Of a stretch of 13,863 nt of DNA, positions 6,741 to 13,863 are shown in pieces. Position 1 is the stretch's first letter; every line of letters starts with the position of its first letter. Made by a program: the position numbers and the translations under genes. The notes under the pieces were generated by a model. It saw only the letters and a list, made by a program, of their open reading frames with translations. It was not told the origin of the DNA and searched no databases. This stretch comes from an uncultured Sphingobium sp. (GTDB taxonomy: Bacteria; Pseudomonadota; Alphaproteobacteria; Sphingomonadales; Sphingomonadaceae), in the NCBI GenBank assembly GCA_913773715.1, contig CAJYHD010000339.1, forward strand, positions 1-13,863, written 5' to 3'.

Positions 6741-7972
6741 GCAACACGCGCATCCTCCTCATCATATCGGGCGGCATCGCTGCCTATAAATCGCTCGAAC
6801 TGGTGCGATTGCTGCGGCGGCAGGGGATCGCGGTGCGCGCGGTGATGACGGAAAGTGCGCAGAATTTCGTGACGCCGCTGTCGCTGGGCGTGCTGACAGA
6901 GGATCATGTCTATGGCGACATGTTCGACCTCAAGGAAGAGCGCGAGATCGGGCATATCCAGTTGTCGCGGCAGGCCGATCTGGTCGTCATCGCGCCCGCG
7001 ACCGCGAACATTCTCGCGCGGATGGCGAACGGGATGGCGGACGATCTTGCGACGACACTGCTGCTCGCGACCGACAAGCCGGTTCTGGCGGTTCCGGCGA
7101 TGAATGTGCGAATGTGGCATCATCCCGCGACCCAGCGCAATCTGGCGCAGTTGCGCGCCGATGGCGTCCTTGTCATGGAGCCGGATTCAGGTTCCATGGC
7201 ATGCGGCGAGTTCGGCAAAGGCCGCCTGCCCGAGCCGCCCGCGATCGTGGAGGAAATTCTTCGAGTGCTGGCATTGCCGCCGCGGCCCAATCCGCTGGCA
7301 GGCCAGCCCGATCTCGAGGATGACGCCCTGTCGCTGGCGGGACGGCATGTGCTGGTTACGGCAGGGCCGACGCACGAGCCAATGGATCCGGTACGCTATA
7401 TCGCCAATCGATCCTCGGGCAAGCAGGGCTTCGCCATCGCCGCCGCTGCCGCGCTCGCGGGTGCGAGGGTGACGTTGGTAAGCGGGCCGGTGACGTTGCC
7501 GACGCCCGCTGGCGTGACTCGGGTCGATGTGGAGACGGCCGTGGAGATGGCGGCGGCGGTCGAAGCTGCGTTGCCTGTCGACGCGGCCGTCATGGTCGCT
7601 GCTGTTGCGGACTGGCGCGTGGCAGAGGCGTCCGGGCAGAAGATCAAGAAGGACGGATCAGGCCAGCCTCCGCCGCTGTCGCTGATTGAGAACCCGGACA
7701 TTTTGGCGACGCTTGGAAAGCATGAACGACGCCCCAGGCTGTTGGTGGGTTTTGCGGCGGAAACGATGCAGATTGCCGAACATGCCCAAGCCAAGCTGGC
7801 GCGCAAGGGCGCGGACTGGATCGTTGCCAACGACGTGTCGGGCGACGTGATGGGCGGCGACGACAATGCCGTGCAGATCGTCACCGCCGCCGGGATCGAG
7901 AACTGGCCACCTATGCCCAAGGCTGACGTGGCGAAGCGACTCGTCAAGCGGATCGCCGAAGCGCTCCGCTGA
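6737..7972 (+). CDS. coaBC: Bifunctional phosphopantothenoylcysteine decarboxylase / phosphopantothenate-cysteine ligase
   Basis: A 411-residue fusion for two consecutive coenzyme A steps: CoaB joins phosphopantothenate to cysteine using CTP, and CoaC decarboxylates the product using FMN. The N-terminal CoaC half (about 1-185) shows SGGIAAYK (11-18), catalytic His73 in GHIQLSR, PATANILARMANGMADDL (87-104), PAMNVRMW (120-127) and Cys156 in SMACGEFGKGRL. The CoaB half (about 200-411) begins GRHVLVTAGPTHEPMDPVRY and includes IANRSSGKQGFA (222-233), VAAVADWRV, KIKK (302-305) and NPDILATLG. The ATG overlaps the ubiB stop, with no clear separate ribosome-binding site. The TGA (7970-7972) directly abuts the stop of the convergent PTS permease gene, leaving no room for an intergenic terminator. 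Confidence 0.96.
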   Translation: MSNTRILLIISGGIAAYKSLELVRLLRRQGIAVRAVMTESAQNFVTPLSLGVLTEDHVYGDMFDLKEEREIGHIQLSRQADLVVIAPATANILARMANGMADDLATTLLLATDKPVLAVPAMNVRMWHHPATQRNLAQLRADGVLVMEPDSGSMACGEFGKGRLPEPPAIVEEILRVLALPPRPNPLAGQPDLEDDALSLAGRHVLVTAGPTHEPMDPVRYIANRSSGKQGFAIAAAAALAGARVTLVSGPVTLPTPAGVTRVDVETAVEMAAAVEAALPVDAAVMVAAVADWRVAEASGQKIKKDGSGQPPPLSLIENPDILATLGKHERRPRLLVGFAAETMQIAEHAQAKLARKGADWIVANDVSGDVMGGDDNAVQIVTAAGIENWPPMPKADVAKRLVKRIAEALR

Positions 7973-9676
7973 TCATGCCTCGGCGGTGAGGCCGCGCCCG
8001 AGGATATGCACGACGTTCTCGTCGATGCGGACGTGGCAGCGGACGCCTTCCAGTTGATCTATAGCGTCGAGCCTGGCTTCGTCGCTCAACACGACGCGAA
8101 GACGGCCTGCGACAAAGCTGGCGTCCGTAACGGCGGCGTCGCCACCTAGCGCTGCGAGGATATCGGGGCGTAGCTTCGTGCTGGCTGGTGGTGGCGCAGG
8201 TGTAGGGTCCGATGGTGCGCTGGCGACAGGCTGGTGCTGACCTGCCTCGCGGATTTCCTCCGATATCTGGTCGGCTTCGGGGCCGATGATGACCTGCACT
8301 GCTTGGGCGGAGGGACGCAACACGGCAACCGCGCCGAGCGCCTTGAGCGCGGCCTCATCAACTGACGCCTGATCCGCGACGATGAGCCGCAGGCGGGTGG
8401 TGCAGGCGCCGATCGTTTGAAGATTGGCCATCCCGCCGAGCGCTGAGAGATAGGCTGCGCCCCGGCTGGCATTGCCCTGACCGGCCTCGGGCGCTGCCGG
8501 AGACGCTGTGGCCTGACGGCCCGGTGTCGCGAGGTTCAAGCGGCGGATCGTGAAGGAAAAAACAGCGTAATAGACAATGAAATAGACAATTCCGACAGGT
8601 ACCAAAAGCAATGGTTTCGTTGCGCGACCGAAATTAAGTACGTAATCGAAGAGGCCGGCGGAAAATCCGAAGCCGAGCTTCACGCCCAGCAGGTCCATTA
8701 TGACCATCGAAAGCCCGGTCAGCACCGCGTGAATCGCATACAGAAGCGGCGCGAGGAACATGAAACTGAACTCGATCGGCTCGGTGACGCCGGTCAGGAA
8801 CGATGTCGCGGCGAGGCTGAGCAGCATGCCGCCGACCGCCTTGCGCTGATCGGGCAGCGCGGTGCGATACATGGCGAGGCATGCGGCAGGCAGGCCGAAC
8901 ATCATGATCGGGAAGAAGCCCGCCATGAACGCGCCCGCATGGGGATCGCCCGCGAAAAAGCGGCGCAGGTCGCCTGTCGTGCCGTTGAAATCGCCCAGCA
9001 CGAACCAGGCAACGTTGTTGAGGATGTGATGCAGGCCGGTGACCAGCAGCAGGCGGTTAAGCAAACCGAAGCCGAACAGGCCGATGCTGCCCGAAGCGAC
9101 AAGGCCCCGGCTGGTGGCGTTCAGTCCCGCATCAAGCGCGCCATAGCTGTATCCGACGACCAGCGCGACAAGCACGCCCGCCGCGCCCGCGACGATCGGC
9201 ACGAAGCGCCGCCCGCCGAAGAAGGAAAGATAAGCGGGGACGCTGATTGTCGCATAACGGTTGTAGAGGCCGCCGCCGATCAGGCCCGATGCAATGCCGA
9301 TCGGTACATCGAGCTTGGCGAAGGCCTTGACTTTCCAGGCGTCGGCGACCGTCTGCGCGATGCTGTCAGCAAGGCCTGCGGTGATTTCCGGCGGGACGGC
9401 GAGCAATACGCGTCCGCCGTGCATCGAGACGAGATAGCAGACGACGCCCGCCAGACCCGCTGCCCCGTTGCCGTCCCGTGCGATGCCGGTAGCGACGCCG
9501 ATGGCGAAAAGCAGGCCGAGGCTGGAGAACAGTGCGTCGCCTGCTGCCGCAAACAAGGGGATGCCAAGCAGATCGGGCTGGCCGAGGCGCAGCAGCAGGC
9601 CCGCGACCGGCAGGACGGCGATAGGCAGCATCAGCGCCCGACCGATGGGCTGAAGCAGGCCGATAATCTTGCTCAT
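7973..9676 (-). CDS. nagE: N-acetylglucosamine-specific PTS permease, EIIC-EIIB plus a degenerate second EIIB-like domain
   Basis: A 567-residue inner-membrane permease that imports GlcNAc and phosphorylates it to GlcNAc-6-phosphate. The EIIC domain (about 1-380) has many hydrophobic helices, LLLVTGLHHILNNVAWF (209-225) and GVTEPIEFSFMFLAPLLY (296-313), typical of the glucose/GlcNAc family. EIIB (about 405-475) carries the phospho-accepting Cys425 in GACTTRLRL. After an Ala/Pro-rich linker (481-500) comes a second EIIB-like segment (about 503-563) with ILAALGG and GRLRVVLSDE, in which the cysteine position is Val522. No EIIA domain is fused here; it is supplied by the upstream gene. The start at 9676 (MSKIIGLLQP) follows GAGGAA and overlaps the upstream stop by 4 bp. 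A longer in-frame reading to 9895 lies inside the EI coding region and is rejected. Substrate is supported by the operon context (nagA, deaminase). Confidence 0.92.
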   Translation of the reverse strand: MSKIIGLLQPIGRALMLPIAVLPVAGLLLRLGQPDLLGIPLFAAAGDALFSSLGLLFAIGVATGIARDGNGAAGLAGVVCYLVSMHGGRVLLAVPPEITAGLADSIAQTVADAWKVKAFAKLDVPIGIASGLIGGGLYNRYATISVPAYLSFFGGRRFVPIVAGAAGVLVALVVGYSYGALDAGLNATSRGLVASGSIGLFGFGLLNRLLLVTGLHHILNNVAWFVLGDFNGTTGDLRRFFAGDPHAGAFMAGFFPIMMFGLPAACLAMYRTALPDQRKAVGGMLLSLAATSFLTGVTEPIEFSFMFLAPLLYAIHAVLTGLSMVIMDLLGVKLGFGFSAGLFDYVLNFGRATKPLLLVPVGIVYFIVYYAVFSFTIRRLNLATPGRQATASPAAPEAGQGNASRGAAYLSALGGMANLQTIGACTTRLRLIVADQASVDEAALKALGAVAVLRPSAQAVQVIIGPEADQISEEIREAGQHQPVASAPSDPTPAPPPASTKLRPDILAALGGDAAVTDASFVAGRLRVVLSDEARLDAIDQLEGVRCHVRIDENVVHILGRGLTAEA

Positions 9677-12180
9677 CGGGGCAATTCCTCTTCGAAGCGG
9701 CGGGCGAGTGCGCGCACGTCCGCGGCGGATTCGAGCGCCAGCGCCTTTTGGGCATGGGCGCAGCAGTCGGCGATGGACAGGCGGCGGACCAAGGCTTTGA
9801 GGTCCGGGACGAATTGCGCGGAAGCCGACAATTCGGTGACGCCAAGCCCCAGCAGCAGCGGGATGGCAAGGCGATCCGATGCAAGGCCACCGCATACGCC
9901 GACCCAGCGGCCATGGACGGCAGCGCCCTGCGTCGTCAGGCCGATCATGTGCAGTACGGCGGGGTGCAACCCGTCGATCCCGGCTGCGACGGCAGGATTA
10001 CCGCGATCCATGGCGAGCGCATATTGTGTGAGGTCGTTGGTGCCGATTGACAGGAAATCGGCATGACGCGCGAGCGTCGCGGCGGTGACGGCGGCGGCGG
10101 GCGTTTCGACCATGATGCCGACTTCGGGGCGCGCGACGCCCATTTCGGCTGCGAGCGCCTCGACGCGGGAGCGGACGGCGAGCAATTCGGCGACGCTGGC
10201 GACCATCGGCACCATGATGCGGCATTGCCCGGCTGGCTGGACCGATAGGATGGCGCGCAACTGATCGTCGAGAACCTGCGGCATGGCAAGGCCGACGCGA
10301 ATGCCGCGCAGGCCAAGCGCCGGATTTTCTTCTGGTGCGATCGGCAGATAGGGCGCGGGCTTGTCGCCACCGATGTCGAGCAACCGGACGATGAGCGGGC
10401 GACCTTCGAGCTTGGCGGCGATCGCGCCATAGAGATCCGCCTGTTCGGCAACGGTGGGAGCATCGTCGCGGTCGAGGAACAGGAATTCGGTGCGCAGCAG
10501 ACCCGACCCCTCCGCGCCATGCGCCATGGCGACGGCGGCGTCTTCGATTGATCCCAGATTGGCGAAGGCTTCGATGCGGACGCCATCCCGGCTGATGCAG
10601 CGATCAGCGGCAGCGGCCATCGCGGCGGCGCGCGCTTCGCTGCGGCGGGTGACTTCGGCGCGGGCGGCGTCGAGCTTGTCCGTGGGAGGATCGACATGAA
10701 GCAGGCAGCTATCGGCGTCGAGGATCAGGTGCGTACCATCTTCGATCTCGCCGAGTGCCGGTCCAAACGCGACGAGGGCGGGCAGGCCCATGCTGGCGGC
10801 GAGGATCGCGACATGCGAGGTCGGCCCGCCCCGCTCCAGTGCGATGCCGACGATATTGGCATCGAGCGCCATGACCTGAGAAGGCATGAGTTCATCGGCG
10901 AGCAGGATGGTGCCCGGCGCAAAGGCGACGATCTCTTCCTCCACGCCTGCGAGGATGCGGAGCATCTGCCGCTCCAGGTCGAGCAGATCGTCGGCACGCT
11001 CGGCAAATCGGGCGTCGCCCATCCCGCGCATCTGGTCGGCCATGGCGCGGCATGCCTGGCGCCAGCCATGGCCTGCGTCACGACCGTCATCGACATGGGT
11101 GAAGGCCTGCTGCTGGAGCGCGGGATCGTCCAGGAAGGCACGATGCGCGCGGCGGATCGACGCGCGGGCATCCTCGCTTTCTCCGTCTTCGCCCAGCCGC
11201 GCGCGCATGGCGGCGATCGCGTCGGTGAGCCTCGCCCGCTCCGCCGCAATGCCAAGGCCGTCGAGCGGCAGATCCATATCCTGCACGCGCAACCAGCGCG
11301 CCTGCCCCATGCAGAAGCCCTGCGATGCCATGGTGCCGGCGAGTGCGCCTTCGGGGATGACGGTCGGACTTTGCGGCGCGGGCGCGGCGGGTGTTTTTGG
11401 CTGCGCGTCTTCCAGCTCGCCCATCCCGCTTGCGATCAGGGCGCGCAGGCCAGCGACGGCGGCCTCGGCATCTTCGCCCGCTGCCGCGATGACGATGTCG
11501 TCCTGATGCCGCACGCCCAGTTGCAGCAGCGCAATGGGAGAGCGGGTGGAGGCTTCCGCGCCGTCCTTCACGATCCAGCTTTGCGCGACGAACCCGCGCG
11601 CGACCTCGCCGATGCGGGCGGCGGGGCGGGCGTGGAGGCCATGCGCCATCGGCACGATTATGCGCGTGCTGATCCGCTCCCCCGCGCCTTCATCGGCATG
11701 GACGACCAGCGCCGACGGATCGACCGGATCGAGGTAGAGCAGTCCCTCCCCCACGCCGACAAGCTTGTCAGTCGTGCGGCGGGAGATGGTAAAACGGTCG
11801 CCATTGGTGACGATCACCGGCGTCATCAGCGATGGCACGGCTTGCGCCACACGGTCGAGGTCGAAGCGAACAAGGGGCTGACCACGGGTCACCCAGTCGC
11901 CGACACGCACCAGCGGCGCGAAGCCATCGCCACCCAACGTCACGGTATCGACGCCGATGTGCATCAGCACTTCGACCCCCCCCTCACCCAGCAGCGTGAC
12001 GGCATGGTGGCTGGCGTGGAGCGTCAGAACCTCGCCATCGCAGGGTGCGTGGAGCAGGCCTTCGATCGGGTCGATGGCGAGGCCGTCGCCCAGCATGCGA
12101 CCGGCAAAAACGGCGTCGGGCACATCGTCGAGCGCGTTTGCCCAACCCTGCAACGGAGAAGTCAGAATGATCGCGCTCAT
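9673..12180 (-). CDS. nagF: PTS multiphosphoryl transfer protein, EIIA(Glc-type)-HPr-EI fusion
   Basis: An 835-residue cytoplasmic protein holding the soluble chain from PEP to the permease. EIIA (about 1-150) has His59 in SHHAVTLLGEGG and the phospho-acceptor His74 in LMHIGVDTV. HPr (about 170-255) has GLHARPA with His183, and Ser214 at the regulatory-serine position (TRSPIALLQLGV). EI (about 276-835) has GGPTSHVAIL with phospho-His456, GLLRTEFLFLDRDD (560-573), VRLLDIGGDKPAPYL (598-612), GIMVETPAA (688-696), LSIGTNDLTQYALAMDRGN (710-728) and Cys763 in VCGGLASD. I chose ATG 12180 because AAGGG lies 6 nt upstream; ATGs at 12186 and 12216 are possible. Equivalent fusions partnered with a GlcNAc EIIBC are called NagF in Pseudomonas; the symbol is used by analogy. 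TGA overlaps the nagE start. Confidence 0.93.
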   Translation of the reverse strand: MSAIILTSPLQGWANALDDVPDAVFAGRMLGDGLAIDPIEGLLHAPCDGEVLTLHASHHAVTLLGEGGVEVLMHIGVDTVTLGGDGFAPLVRVGDWVTRGQPLVRFDLDRVAQAVPSLMTPVIVTNGDRFTISRRTTDKLVGVGEGLLYLDPVDPSALVVHADEGAGERISTRIIVPMAHGLHARPAARIGEVARGFVAQSWIVKDGAEASTRSPIALLQLGVRHQDDIVIAAAGEDAEAAVAGLRALIASGMGELEDAQPKTPAAPAPQSPTVIPEGALAGTMASQGFCMGQARWLRVQDMDLPLDGLGIAAERARLTDAIAAMRARLGEDGESEDARASIRRAHRAFLDDPALQQQAFTHVDDGRDAGHGWRQACRAMADQMRGMGDARFAERADDLLDLERQMLRILAGVEEEIVAFAPGTILLADELMPSQVMALDANIVGIALERGGPTSHVAILAASMGLPALVAFGPALGEIEDGTHLILDADSCLLHVDPPTDKLDAARAEVTRRSEARAAAMAAAADRCISRDGVRIEAFANLGSIEDAAVAMAHGAEGSGLLRTEFLFLDRDDAPTVAEQADLYGAIAAKLEGRPLIVRLLDIGGDKPAPYLPIAPEENPALGLRGIRVGLAMPQVLDDQLRAILSVQPAGQCRIMVPMVASVAELLAVRSRVEALAAEMGVARPEVGIMVETPAAAVTAATLARHADFLSIGTNDLTQYALAMDRGNPAVAAGIDGLHPAVLHMIGLTTQGAAVHGRWVGVCGGLASDRLAIPLLLGLGVTELSASAQFVPDLKALVRRLSIADCCAHAQKALALESAADVRALARRFEEELPR

Positions 12181-12186
12181 CGCCAT

Positions 12187-12191
12187 CCCTT
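12187..12191 (-). promoter_or_regulatory. Ribosome-binding site deciding the nagF start
   Basis: AAGGG on the minus strand lies 6 nt before ATG 12180 (MSAIILTSPL). It directly touches the alternative ATG at 12186, too close to serve it, and lies downstream of the alternative at 12216. This supports 12180 as the main start. Confidence 0.5.
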
Positions 12192-12243
12192 GATACCGGT
12201 CGCCGTCAATGGACACCGGAGTTGTTCCCAGGCGGGCGCTGCG

Positions 12244-13368
12244 TCAGAAGACGCGCTGCCCGCCGATCCAGGTGCCGCGCACCTGATAGTCCCTGTCCAG
12301 CCAGACCCAGTCGGCGCGCTGGCCGATCGCGATGGCACCATGCGTTTCCGACAGGCCCAGGAACGCCGCCGGGTAGGTCGCCGCCATGGCGAAAGCCGCT
12401 TCCGGCGCGACGCCGATCTCAACCATGTTCCGCACGGCCCGCGCCATGTCGAGGTCCGATCCGGCAAGAACGCCATCGGCATTGACGCACACGCCGTTTT
12501 CAACGGTGATCCGTTCGCCATTGAGCGTGAATTGCTTGTCCGCACTGCCGACGGTGGGCATCGCGTCGGTCACCAGCATGAAGCGGTCCTGCGGGCGGGC
12601 GGCGAGCGCCACATGCAGAGCGGCGTCATGGACATGCGCGCCATCGACGATCAGACCGCACCAGAGCGTTTGGTCCTCCAGCGCAGCGCCGACGACACCG
12701 GGTTCGCGGTGGTGCAGCGGCGACATGGCGTTGAAGAGGTGCGTGACACCGCGCGCACCTGCGTCGATCGCGGCCCGGGTGTCAGTGTAGCTGCCATTGC
12801 TGTGGCCGATGCTGACGATGACGCCCGCCTCCACCAGCGCGCGGATGGCGGCGGTATCGTTGCGTTCGGGCGCAAGCGTCACCATGACGACACCGCGCCG
12901 GGGTCTGGTCAGCAGCGCGACAGCTTCGTCATCCAGCTCGCGGAAATGATCCGCATCGTGGATGCCTTTGCGTTCGTCATTGAGGAACGGGCCTTCGACG
13001 TGGATGCCGACGACGCCGGGCACGCCCGCTGCGATCGCATCGTCCACCGCATCAAGCGCGGCGGCGATGTCTTCCAGCGGGGCGCTGATGAGCGTCGGCA
13101 TGAAAGCGGTGGTGCCATAGGGCACATGGGCCGCACCGATCTTTGCGATGGCTTCGACGTTCAGGCTATCGTTGAACAATACATCGCCGCCGCCATTCAC
13201 CTGCGTATCGATGAAGCCGGGGACGAGCCATCCGCCGTCCAAATCCATCGGCGCATCGCCCGTCGCGCCGATCGCACGGATGGTGGCGGCGTCGAGATCG
13301 AAACTTGCCGCACCCTGCACGCCATCGGCGCAGAGAATGTGCCCGTTGGCGAAAGACAGGCGGCTCAT
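12244..13368 (-). CDS. nagA: N-acetylglucosamine-6-phosphate deacetylase
   Basis: A 374-residue amidohydrolase-superfamily enzyme converting GlcNAc-6-phosphate to glucosamine-6-phosphate and acetate in the cytoplasm. Motifs in order are VPGFIDTQVNGGGDVLFND (49-67, with Gln-Val-Asn-Gly in place of His-x-His as in E. coli NagA), GIHVEGPFLN (121-130, metal ligand Glu125), IGHSNGSY (187-194, His189), THLFNAMSPLHHREPG (209-224, His210), LIVDGAHVH (239-247) and LVTDAMPTVG with catalytic Asp268. Length is normal for the family. The ATG overlaps the stop of the upstream deaminase gene (ATGA), and ribosome binding is weak, so translational coupling is likely. A gap of 63 bp separates it from nagF. Confidence 0.96.
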   Translation of the reverse strand: MSRLSFANGHILCADGVQGAASFDLDAATIRAIGATGDAPMDLDGGWLVPGFIDTQVNGGGDVLFNDSLNVEAIAKIGAAHVPYGTTAFMPTLISAPLEDIAAALDAVDDAIAAGVPGVVGIHVEGPFLNDERKGIHDADHFRELDDEAVALLTRPRRGVVMVTLAPERNDTAAIRALVEAGVIVSIGHSNGSYTDTRAAIDAGARGVTHLFNAMSPLHHREPGVVGAALEDQTLWCGLIVDGAHVHDAALHVALAARPQDRFMLVTDAMPTVGSADKQFTLNGERITVENGVCVNADGVLAGSDLDMARAVRNMVEIGVAPEAAFAMAATYPAAFLGLSETHGAIAIGQRADWVWLDRDYQVRGTWIGGQRVF

Positions 13369-13863
13369 CGCGTCTCGGTCACCTTGCGCAGGAAAGGCGG
13401 CTGATCGGGATCGAGACCGCGTGCGCGGGCAAGGCGCTCTGCGGCGGCATAAAAGGACTGGATGAGGAGGATCGGCTCCAGCACCGGATGGGTCGAAAGA
13501 ACCGGCAGCGGGCTATTGGCAGCCGCTGCGCAATCGGCGAGCAGGACGGTCGCGCCACGGTCGGCGAAATCCTGCGCGGCGGAGCGGACGTCGTCGCCGG
13601 ACTTGTCCGATGTCGCAAAGGCGAGCAGCGGGAAACCTTCGTCGATGATCGCCATGGGGCCGTGACGCACTTCGGCGCTGGAAAAGCCCTCCGCATGAAG
13701 GCCGCAGGTTTCCTTGAGCTTGAGTGCGGCCTCCTGCGCGACGGAGAGGCCATAGCCGCGCCCGATGATGAAGAGGTTGCGCGCGTCCACCAGCGCATCG
13801 ACCAGCGCGGACCAGTCCTGTTCATGCGCCATGTCGAGCAGATTGGGCAGCATTTCCAGCGAG
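13365..13863 (-). CDS. nagB-II: SIS-domain glucosamine-6-phosphate deaminase (NagB-II type), 5' end beyond window
   Basis: The last ~166 codons of a gene whose frame stays open to the window edge, so the internal ATG at 13853 is not its start. What remains is the C-terminal SIS (sugar isomerase) domain, related to the isomerase half of GlmS: FIIGRGYGLSVAQEAALKLK (with Glu-Thr next), HAEGFSSAEVRHGPMAIID, and near the end GLDPDQPPFLRKVTETR, matching the GlmS-type DxDxP ending. No glutaminase domain is visible in this part. In several proteobacterial GlcNAc operons such a protein replaces classical NagB, deaminating glucosamine-6-phosphate to fructose-6-phosphate. The 4-bp overlap with nagA supports that role. 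An AgaS-like enzyme or a different sugar-phosphate isomerase cannot be excluded without the N-terminal half. Confidence 0.82.
   Translation of the reverse strand, partial: SLEMLPNLLDMAHEQDWSALVDALVDARNLFIIGRGYGLSVAQEAALKLKETCGLHAEGFSSAEVRHGPMAIIDEGFPLLAFATSDKSGDDVRSAAQDFADRGATVLLADCAAAANSPLPVLSTHPVLEPILLIQSFYAAAERLARARGLDPDQPPFLRKVTETR

Noticed and set aside
8729..10066. A 445-codon + strand open frame opposite nagE and the nagF end
   Set aside because: Same antisense shadow effect; low-complexity charged composition and no recognisable domain.
12190..12209. Imperfect palindrome TTGA...TCAA in the nagA-nagF gap as a regulator operator
   Set aside because: Only 12 of 20 positions are symmetric, and it overlaps the nagF ribosome-binding region inside an operon, a poor place for an operator.
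10696..13404. A 902-codon open frame on the + strand opposite nagF and nagA
   Set aside because: It runs across two well-supported genes on the other strand and its composition (rich in Arg, His, Asp, Gln) is what antisense reading of high-GC codons gives. No domain is recognisable, and the gene-family matches on the minus strand explain the region.

Overview
The window looks like a chromosomal segment from a sphingomonad-type alphaproteobacterium. The reasons are high GC, the dnaA / rpsT / mutM / ubiE-ubiB-coaBC neighbourhood typical of alphaproteobacterial chromosomes, and the style of the proteins. Genus cannot be fixed by eye. Bases 1-49 are not genome: they are an untrimmed Illumina P7/index/Read-2 adapter tail, so the left edge is a sequencing-library artefact at a contig end.

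Layout. (1) 50-714 (+) is the 3' part of a divergent dicarboxylate/amino-acid:cation symporter gene, cut by the contig edge. (2) 711-1313 (-) is a secreted cyclophilin-type prolyl isomerase whose stop overlaps the symporter stop. (3) 1346-2752 (-) is dnaA, preceded by a ~425 bp non-coding region with a candidate promoter, a leader inverted repeat, six GANTC sites and the rpsT terminator. (4) 3178-3441 (-) is rpsT and 3559-4371 (-) is mutM (fpg). (5) Divergent from mutM is the + strand run ubiE (4452-5183), ubiB (5199-6740), coaBC (6737-7972), covering ubiquinone and coenzyme A synthesis. (6) Abutting coaBC stop-to-stop is a tightly overlapping - strand N-acetylglucosamine (GlcNAc) operon, in transcription order: a SIS-domain glucosamine-6-phosphate deaminase (partial, 13365-13863), nagA (12244-13368), an EIIA-HPr-EI fusion (9673-12180) and the GlcNAc permease EIIC-EIIB (7973-9676).

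The GlcNAc genes form a nearly self-contained pathway. Phosphate passes from PEP through EI, HPr and EIIA, all in one protein, to EIIB/EIIC, which imports GlcNAc as GlcNAc-6-phosphate. NagA deacetylates this to glucosamine-6-phosphate, and the SIS enzyme would deaminate and isomerise it to fructose-6-phosphate. Any regulator, outer-membrane receptor or kinase would lie beyond the right edge.

Most of the window is ordinary housekeeping plus a recognisable catabolic operon, and I found no wholly new system. The points most worth following up are a second, cysteine-less EIIB-like domain at the C-terminus of the GlcNAc permease, the cluster of GANTC (CcrM methylation) sites upstream of dnaA, the loss of the canonical cation/substrate motifs in the symporter, a CxC spacing in the MutM zinc finger, and the adapter contamination, which creates false N-termini in predicted proteins.
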